Shown here piece by piece: positions 14,525-19,250 of a stretch of DNA of 19,250 nt (within the stretch, counting starts at the first letter, position 1; the number at the start of each line of letters is the position of its first letter). The DNA comes from an uncultured Veillonella sp. (lineage in GTDB: Bacteria; Bacillota; Negativicutes; Veillonellales; Veillonellaceae). The stretch spans positions 1 to 19,250 of the forward strand of contig CABSJA010000034.1 in the NCBI GenBank assembly GCA_902477915.1, in the 5' to 3' direction. Made by a program: the position numbers and the translations under genes. Under the pieces are notes generated by a model. It saw nothing but the letters and a program-made list of their open reading frames with translations. It searched no databases and was not told where the DNA came from.

Positions 14525-16081
14525 CTAAACGATCTTTGTCGTCCAATCTTCAATATTCCAAATATCCGTAACCCAATCTTTATAAAATTCAGGTTCATGA
14601 CTTACCAAAACGATGGTTCCTTTGAACTCACGTAAGGCACGGCTCAACTCTTCCTTCGCATAGATATCTAAGTGATTTGTCGGTTCATCTAATACGAGTA
14701 CATTGTACTTATTCTGCATCAACTTGCACAAGCGAACCTTTGCATTTTCACCACCGGATAAGACGCGCATTTGAGATGTAATATGCTCGTTAGTAAGACC
14801 ACAACGAGCAAGTGCTGCACGTACTTCTGCATTAGTCATTGCTGGATACTCGTTCCAAATATAGTCTAGAGCAGTTTCAGAATTAGATGGTGTATCTTCT
14901 TGAGCAAAATAGCCAATTTGTAAGAAATCACCTTTTACCAACTCACCGCTCACCGGTTTTAATAAACCTAAAATTGTTTTCAACAATGTCGTTTTACCTA
15001 GACCATTAACACCGCGAATGGCGATTTTTTTATTTCTTTCAATTTGAAAGTCTACAGGTCTAGTCAACGGTTCATCATAACCTAACTCCAGACCAAAAGC
15101 CTCTACGATAAAACGACTTGGCGTACGACCTTCTTTAAAACTAAAGGAAGGTTTAATATACTCTTTTGGTTTTTCCAAAATTTCCATTTTCTCCAAGCGC
15201 TTAGCTCGAGAATTGGCCATGCCACGCGTTGCAACGCGAGCTTTATTACGTTGGATGAAGTCCTCCATACGCTCAATCTCTTGTTGTTGACGCTCATAAG
15301 CCTTAGCCGCTTGTGCCTTTTTCACTTCGTAAGCAGCTTGGAACTGATGATAATCGCCAGTATAACGCGTTAAGACCGCTTGCTCGATATGATAAATAAC
15401 ATTAACTACAGAATTTAAGAACTCCATATCATGAGAAATCAGGATAAAAGCATTTTCGTAGTTTTGTAAATAGTTTTGCAACCATTGAATATGCTCTACA
15501 TCAAGATAGTTTGTCGGTTCGTCCAATAGCAAAATAGTTGGTTTTTCCAGTAATAGTTTTGTAAGCAAAACCTTTGTACGTTGACCACCACTGAGCTCTG
15601 TAACATCTCGATCGAGCCCAATATCCATAAGACCAAGCCCTGCAGCGGTACGTTCGATAACCGCATCAATTTCATAGAACCCACGTTGCTCTAGAATTTC
15701 TTGCCATTCCCCAACTTGTTCGAGCAGTTTATTCATCTCATCTTCGGATACATCACCCATACGATTATAAGCGTCATTAATCTTTTGTTCCATGACGAAC
15801 AAATCATCAAAGGCGCGTTGCAATACGTCGCGGATGGTCATCCCTTTTTCGAGGACTGCATGTTGATCCAAGTACCCAACAGTGACTTGGTTGGACCATT
15901 CAATTTTACCTTCATCAGGAGGAATTTTACCTGTAATGATATTTAGGAATGTAGACTTGCCTTCGCCATTGGCACCAATGAGGCCTACATGTTCGCCTTT
16001 TAATAGGCGGAATGATGCATCATCTAAAATTTGTCGCGCTCCAAAACCATGGGTTACATTTGAAACGGTTAAAACACTCAT
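14525..16081 (-). CDS. ABC-F family ATPase (ribosome-associated type, YkpA/YbiT-like)
   Basis: A soluble twin ABC ATPase without membrane domains; the family acts on ribosomes as a translation factor or antibiotic-protection protein. In 518 residues, domain 1 has Walker A GANGEGKST (36-44), signature LSGGQ (163-167) and LLLDEPTNYLD (184-194). A helical, basic linker follows (about 243-320, with KAYERQQQEIERMEDFIQRNKAR-type helix), and domain 2 has GVNGLGKTT (357-365), LSGGE (441-445) and VLDEPTNHLD (463-472). There is no C-terminal extension. The chosen ATG at 16081-16079 has GGAG upstream; an in-frame ATG at 16132 has no ribosome binding site and overlaps the leader hairpin. It heads the operon with folE, whose ribosome binding site contains its stop codon. 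The subfamily is inferred from length and layout; a resistance role is not shown. Confidence 0.93.
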   Translation of the reverse strand: MSVLTVSNVTHGFGARQILDDASFRLLKGEHVGLIGANGEGKSTFLNIITGKIPPDEGKIEWSNQVTVGYLDQHAVLEKGMTIRDVLQRAFDDLFVMEQKINDAYNRMGDVSEDEMNKLLEQVGEWQEILEQRGFYEIDAVIERTAAGLGLMDIGLDRDVTELSGGQRTKVLLTKLLLEKPTILLLDEPTNYLDVEHIQWLQNYLQNYENAFILISHDMEFLNSVVNVIYHIEQAVLTRYTGDYHQFQAAYEVKKAQAAKAYERQQQEIERMEDFIQRNKARVATRGMANSRAKRLEKMEILEKPKEYIKPSFSFKEGRTPSRFIVEAFGLELGYDEPLTRPVDFQIERNKKIAIRGVNGLGKTTLLKTILGLLKPVSGELVKGDFLQIGYFAQEDTPSNSETALDYIWNEYPAMTNAEVRAALARCGLTNEHITSQMRVLSGGENAKVRLCKLMQNKYNVLVLDEPTNHLDIYAKEELSRALREFKGTIVLVSHEPEFYKDWVTDIWNIEDWTTKIV

Positions 16082-16096
16082 ATCTATCTCCACCGG

Positions 16097-16125
16097 AATA
16101 AAAGCCGTCTTGTTGAAGACGGCTT
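16097..16125 (-). terminator. Terminator-like hairpin in the ABC-F leader (possible attenuator)
   Basis: A perfect 10-bp stem, AAGCCGTCTT/AAGACGGCTT (16102-16111 and 16116-16125), has a 4-nt loop and reads into TTTTATT on the minus strand. It lies about 20-45 nt after the predicted transcription start and ends about 15 nt before the ABC-F ATG. It could end M20 transcripts or attenuate the ABC-F operon. Confidence 0.75.
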
Positions 16126-16153
16126 GTTTCATACTTACTTAAATATTATATCT

Positions 16154-16182
16154 ATTGTACCTTTTTGACCTCTATATGTCAA
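16154..16182 (-). promoter_or_regulatory. Strong sigma-70 promoter of the ABC-F-fol operon
   Basis: On the minus strand a perfect TTGACA (16182-16177), a 17-bp spacer and TACAAT (16159-16154) give a start near 16147. A second TATAAT lies at 16150-16145. This is the best-matching promoter in the window. Confidence 0.75.
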
Positions 16183-16185
16183 AAA
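16162..16185. promoter_or_regulatory. Operator-like inverted repeat over the ABC-F promoter -35 box
   Basis: TTTTTGAC (16162-16169) and GTCAAAAA (16178-16185) are exact inverted repeats with an 8-bp spacer. The right arm contains the -35 box and the left arm lies in the spacer, the classic place for a repressor dimer. No T run follows, so it is not a terminator. The regulator is unknown. Confidence 0.5.
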
Positions 16186-16192
16186 TTGAACA

Positions 16193-17332
16193 TCACTTAC
16201 ACATCGCATAACGCAAGGCTACAACAGCCATAATCTTAGCGCCCTTAATCGCTTGTGCCAATCCATAGTCAGACCCAGCTGCACATGTAAACTCTGGCGT
16301 ATGCGCTTCTAAACCTAATCCAATCTGTAATGTAGGTTGCGCTGTTGGTACTTCATAAGATACATTCCCTACATCAGTGCTACCATCTGCCTCATCATCA
16401 GGCAAGATACGAGGCGCTTCATCAAACTCGGTCATTACCTCTGTAAAGAGATCTAATAACCGTTTATCTTGACGCATATCCTTAAAGAGTGGCTCATAGT
16501 GATGCATTTCAACTTGAGCACCATAAGAAACTGCAATCTCTTGAGCAGCCTCTTTAATAGCAGGCAAAATAATACCTTCTAAATCATCTACCGTTCTACC
16601 GCGAACAGTCATACGAATTGTCGCCTTAGGAGTTACTACGTTCGGCGCCGTACCAGCTTCGGTAAAGATGGCACCTACAATAGCCCCTTTAGGGAATGTT
16701 TTCTTTAACTCTTTGATTCTTTGATATAAATCTACAGCACAATCTAGTGCATTAATACCGGAATCAGTAAGTGATGCGATATGACAGGATCGACCGTGGA
16801 AGGTTACCTCTAAGGGATGCGTCGCTAAGGATGTGCCACCTACTTCATTTTCACCGCCTGGATGAATAATGAGTGCTGCCTCATAGCCTTTAAATAGACC
16901 TGCCTCCGCCATATATACCTTACCACCAATGGTTTCCTCTGCAGGACATCCAAAGAAGGTCGTTCCCCATGTTTCTGGTGCACATTGACTAAAAGCAACC
17001 GCAGCGCCTAAACTCATCATAGCAATGAGATTATGACCGCAGCCATGCCCTAGTTCAGGTAATGCATCATACTCGCCTAAAAAGGCCATTTTATGATGTG
17101 CCTCACAATTATAGTCGCCCCGTAATGCAGTTTGTAACTCTGGCAAATCAGTTAAACCCACTTGAGATGAAAAATTATGGTTCTCTAAAAATTGATTAAG
17201 TACATTAACTGCTTTATGCTCTTCTAACCCCAATTCTGGATTATCGTGTAAATATAATGAAAGCTTACGCAACTCATGTGCCATATTATCTATAATGGCA
17301 CAAGCTTGCGCTTCTCGTTCTTGTAATGTCAT
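16193..17332 (-). CDS. M20 family metallopeptidase / amidohydrolase (ACY1L2/AbgB-like branch)
   Basis: A di-metal amidohydrolase that removes an acyl or amino acid group. The 379 residues show LGEYDALPELGHGCGHN (85-101) with metal ligands at Cys98 and His100, the catalytic glutamate pair in CPAEETIGG (129-137), HPGGENE (157-163), the dimerisation domain with HGRSCHIAS (179-187) and a C-terminal LEAHTPEF segment carrying the last metal-site histidine. The GEYDALP...GHGCGHN string marks the branch that includes p-aminobenzoyl-glutamate hydrolase subunits and amino-acyl dipeptidases. It has no signal peptide, so it acts in the cytosol. The ATG has AAAGGGGCG upstream. It lies between an LD-carboxypeptidase and the fol operon, which fits either peptide/peptidoglycan recycling or release of pABA. 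The substrate is unproven. Confidence 0.88.
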   Translation of the reverse strand: MTLQEREAQACAIIDNMAHELRKLSLYLHDNPELGLEEHKAVNVLNQFLENHNFSSQVGLTDLPELQTALRGDYNCEAHHKMAFLGEYDALPELGHGCGHNLIAMMSLGAAVAFSQCAPETWGTTFFGCPAEETIGGKVYMAEAGLFKGYEAALIIHPGGENEVGGTSLATHPLEVTFHGRSCHIASLTDSGINALDCAVDLYQRIKELKKTFPKGAIVGAIFTEAGTAPNVVTPKATIRMTVRGRTVDDLEGIILPAIKEAAQEIAVSYGAQVEMHHYEPLFKDMRQDKRLLDLFTEVMTEFDEAPRILPDDEADGSTDVGNVSYEVPTAQPTLQIGLGLEAHTPEFTCAAGSDYGLAQAIKGAKIMAVVALRYAMCK

Positions 17333-17395
17333 AACGCCCCTTTATACTATCTAATTTATACTGTTTATTATTTATTCTATCTAAGAAGAGTCCGT

Positions 17396-18334
17396 CTATT
17401 TCGAATAGGTATGAACAATGATAGTGTTTGAAATGTATCTAAAGTTAATCGTTGCACCTAATGGCAATGTTTGATGCGGTCTTCCATGACCTGTTGGCAC
17501 ATAGCATACAAAAGGTTCTGGTAATTCAGGATCTCGATTATCTTCCATATATCGTAATGCTTCATAGCCTAAATCATAATCCCGTTCATCTTTGTCACCT
17601 TCGCAATCTACAAATGTACCGATGACCAATCCTTTTATGCGGCTCAACAAACCACTGAGGCGAAATTGTTGTAACATGCGATCTAGCTTATACGGTGATT
17701 CTCCTACATCTTCAATAAATAGCAGCGTATCCTCCCAAGATTCGGCCTCTAAAAAATAAGGCGTTCCGCACAACATTGATAATATCGTCATATTGCCGCC
17801 CCGTAAAATTCCTTCCCCTAGCTCAGTACCAATGGCACCACGCGGTGGTTCAGGTAGTGGTTCAATGACTTGTAATTTACCTTCTAAAGCTACAAACAAT
17901 GCATCTATATCAGTCTTACGTTCTTCTTTAAAGTCTACGCCCATCGGCCCGTGATACGTAATAAGTCGGCTATATTGATTGATAGCCATATGAAGAGCCG
18001 TACAGTCGCTATACCCTATAAAAGCCTTACGATGTTTACGAATTGCTTTATAATCTAATAAATCTAGATAACGCATCGTTCCGTAACCACCGCGCAAAGC
18101 AAGTACCGCATCACAAGGTGCGGTGGTCATCATATATTGGAACTCTTCGGCTTGCTCCTCTGGTGTACCACCATAAAGTCCTTTACGATATGCACTTTTA
18201 CCAAAAAGAACATTATAGCCCCTTGCGTTACAAATTTCTTCTATTCTATGTAAATCTTCATCGCTTGCACTAGCAGGAGCCATAATACCTATGGTCATCC
18301 CCGGTGCTATGCGCTTTGGTTCAATCCAGTTCAT
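17396..18334 (-). CDS. Muramoyltetrapeptide (LD-) carboxypeptidase, S66 family
   Basis: A serine peptidase that clips the terminal D-alanine from recycled muropeptide tetrapeptides; MccF-like members instead cleave microcin C-type toxins. The 312 residues match the family. The nucleophile Ser109 lies in FIGYSDCTALH (105-115), after LRGGYGTMRYLD (80-91). Glu208 is in LLFIEDVGESPYKLDRML, and His283 in YVPTGHGRPH completes the Ser-Glu-His triad. No signal peptide, so it is cytosolic. The ATG has GAGG at a 6-nt gap. The terminator of the preceding gene ends only about 20 nt upstream, so it has either read-through expression or a promoter inside the binding-protein gene. Together with the peptide-binding protein upstream it suggests wall-peptide uptake and recycling. 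Confidence 0.93.
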   Translation of the reverse strand: MNWIEPKRIAPGMTIGIMAPASASDEDLHRIEEICNARGYNVLFGKSAYRKGLYGGTPEEQAEEFQYMMTTAPCDAVLALRGGYGTMRYLDLLDYKAIRKHRKAFIGYSDCTALHMAINQYSRLITYHGPMGVDFKEERKTDIDALFVALEGKLQVIEPLPEPPRGAIGTELGEGILRGGNMTILSMLCGTPYFLEAESWEDTLLFIEDVGESPYKLDRMLQQFRLSGLLSRIKGLVIGTFVDCEGDKDERDYDLGYEALRYMEDNRDPELPEPFVCYVPTGHGRPHQTLPLGATINFRYISNTIIVHTYSK

Positions 18335-18354
18335 ATATCCTCGTTAAATACAAC

Positions 18355-18381
18355 AAAAGACGTACACAATGTGTACGTCTT
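18355..18381 (-). terminator. Intrinsic terminator after the peptide-binding protein gene
   Basis: A perfect 11-bp stem, AAGACGTACAC/GTGTACGTCTT (18357-18367 and 18371-18381), has a 3-nt loop and is followed on the minus strand by TTTTGTT. It starts 9 nt after the stop codon and ends about 20 nt before the ldcA-type ATG. Confidence 0.82.
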
Positions 18382-18390
18382 AAGTGTATC

Positions 18391-19250
18391 TTATTTGTAT
18401 GCTTTTTTAAAGTCAACAAGGCCCAATGTAGTCCAGAAATAATTTTGAATACTTCCGTTTGTTACATATGGTTGTGTTGTAAAGTATAATGGCATTACTA
18501 GAGATTCATCAAAAATCATCTTTTCTGCTTGATGCATCAATGCATCGCGTTCAGCCCCATTTGGTGTCGTACGAATACGAGCGATTAACTCATTATAGTC
18601 TTCACTATGGTACTGACTATCGTTGTCTTCCGCAGAGAATACTTCTAAGAAGTTTTGTGGATCACTGTAATCCGCAACCCAAGAAGCACGAGCAACTTGA
18701 TATTTACCAGCTTCGCGGTCGGCTAAGAATACCTTTGTCTCTTGATTTTGTAAGCGCACATCTGCACCAAATGCATTTACCCATGCATCCTGTACAGCTT
18801 CAGCAATCGCTTTATGTAATTCGCTTGTATTATACAAAATCGTAATTGGAGGCAATGGATGGTTCTTATCATAGCCAGCTTGTTTCAAAATTTCTTTCGC
18901 TTGCTCTACATCTTCGTAAACGAGATAGCTACCAGCTTCACGGAAGTCTTCACGACCGTTACTTTCAAGCATGCCATATGGAACAAATGCATAAGCAGCC
19001 TCTTTACCGCCACGAACAATATTGTTAACGATATTAGCACGGTTGATAACCATGGAGAATGCTTTACGTACTTCAGGATCTGTAAAAGGCTCTGCTTTCA
19101 CATTGAATACGTAGTAATAGTTACCAAGCATAGGTCCAATATGTAATAGGCCCGCTTCTTCTAAACGTTTTTGATCCGCTACAGGAGGCTCAACAGTCAT
19201 ATCTGCTTCGCCACCTTCAACCAATGTAAGGCGTGTGCTTTGGGATTCAC
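18391..19250 (-). CDS. Family 5 peptide ABC transporter substrate-binding protein, C-terminal part (5' end outside window)
   Basis: The frame is open without a start codon to the window edge; 286 codons are visible, about half of a usual 530-550-residue OppA/DppA-like protein. The visible part is the typical second lobe: GNYYYVFNVKAEPFTDPEVRKAFS (with the conserved N-x-K...PF-D-x-x-VR-A pattern), INRANIV, the GYDKNHPLPPITILYNTSE region, a WVADYSDPQNFLEVF segment that lines the peptide pocket, and an ending with ...LVMPLYF. These proteins sit outside the membrane, as lipoproteins or in the periplasm, and deliver oligopeptides to the permease. Its permease and ATPase genes are not in the window. 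An LD-carboxypeptidase follows, so murein peptides are a possible cargo. Confidence 0.93.
   Translation of the reverse strand, partial: ESQSTRLTLVEGGEADMTVEPPVADQKRLEEAGLLHIGPMLGNYYYVFNVKAEPFTDPEVRKAFSMVINRANIVNNIVRGGKEAAYAFVPYGMLESNGREDFREAGSYLVYEDVEQAKEILKQAGYDKNHPLPPITILYNTSELHKAIAEAVQDAWVNAFGADVRLQNQETKVFLADREAGKYQVARASWVADYSDPQNFLEVFSAEDNDSQYHSEDYNELIARIRTTPNGAERDALMHQAEKMIFDESLVMPLYFTTQPYVTNGSIQNYFWTTLGLVDFKKAYK

Noticed and set aside
14525..16081. ABC-F gene as an acquired antibiotic-resistance determinant
   Set aside because: It is coupled to folE in a housekeeping operon, there are no mobile-element signs, and its layout matches widespread chromosomal ABC-F proteins. Sequence alone does not support resistance.
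16082..16132. 17-residue N-terminal extension of the ABC-F protein
   Set aside because: The upstream ATG has no ribosome binding site, the region forms the terminator hairpin, and family proteins begin near the first beta strand, as the ATG at 16081 gives.
16154..16170. CtsR-like box, GGTCAAA followed by GGTACAA, near the ABC-F promoter
   Set aside because: The second heptamer has mismatches and the spacing is 2 nt instead of 3, so it does not fit the CtsR operator; the exact inverted repeat is a better explanation.

Overview
The window reads as chromosomal core sequence from a Negativicutes bacterium, most likely Veillonella or a close relative. This rests on low GC content, Firmicutes-type gene order, strong AGGAGG ribosome binding sites, and a diderm/anaerobe flavour without sporulation genes. 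The genus is inferred from overall resemblance, not from a database search. Twenty-one genes are supported. All are on the minus strand except one, a ThrE-type transporter gene at 3003-4346. The genes at the two window edges are incomplete. I found no tRNA, rRNA, CRISPR array, prophage, insertion sequence or integration site, and no gene-free stretch above 300 bases.

In the direction of minus-strand transcription (right to left), the layout is as follows. (1) 19250-16193: the C-terminal half of a family 5 peptide-binding protein, an S66 LD-carboxypeptidase and an M20 amidohydrolase. (2) 16182-12286: a strong promoter and an attenuator-like leader, then an ABC-F ATPase, then folE-folP-folB-folK joined by overlapping or touching stops and starts. 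(3) 12250-11057: an orphan pair, an unknown membrane-anchored protein plus a small GlsB/YeaQ-type membrane protein, closed by a strong terminator. (4) 11035-9926: a lactate/malate dehydrogenase family enzyme behind a perfect inverted repeat. (5) 9800-8915: a DivIC/FtsB division protein and a YabR-like S1-domain protein. (6) 8890-4397: a Ppx/GppA phosphatase, tilS, hpt and ftsH. (7) the divergent birA/thrE intergenic region. (8) 2831-1: birA, coaX and dusB.

The set corresponds to the well-known origin-proximal Bacillus cluster divIC-yabR ... tilS-hprT-ftsH-coaX ... folP-folB-folK-dusB. Here the fol block lies upstream of divIC, ppx takes the place of the sporulation genes before tilS, and birA plus the oppositely oriented transporter sit between ftsH and coaX. 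The fol operon makes dihydropteroate from GTP and pABA. The M20 enzyme just upstream belongs to a branch that includes p-aminobenzoyl-glutamate hydrolases. BirA and CoaX join biotin and CoA supply.

No wholly new system is evident; this is mostly housekeeping DNA. The items most worth a second look are a FolE lacking three residues that the E. coli enzyme uses for catalysis and triphosphate binding, a promoter/operator/terminator-hairpin leader before the ABC-F gene, a palindrome of BirA half-sites at the birA promoter, an LDH-family enzyme with proline at the substrate-selecting position, and related inverted repeats around the orphan pair. Several start codons were moved from the longest open frame to the codon behind a real ribosome binding site (tilS, divIC, folK, folP, folE, ABC-F).
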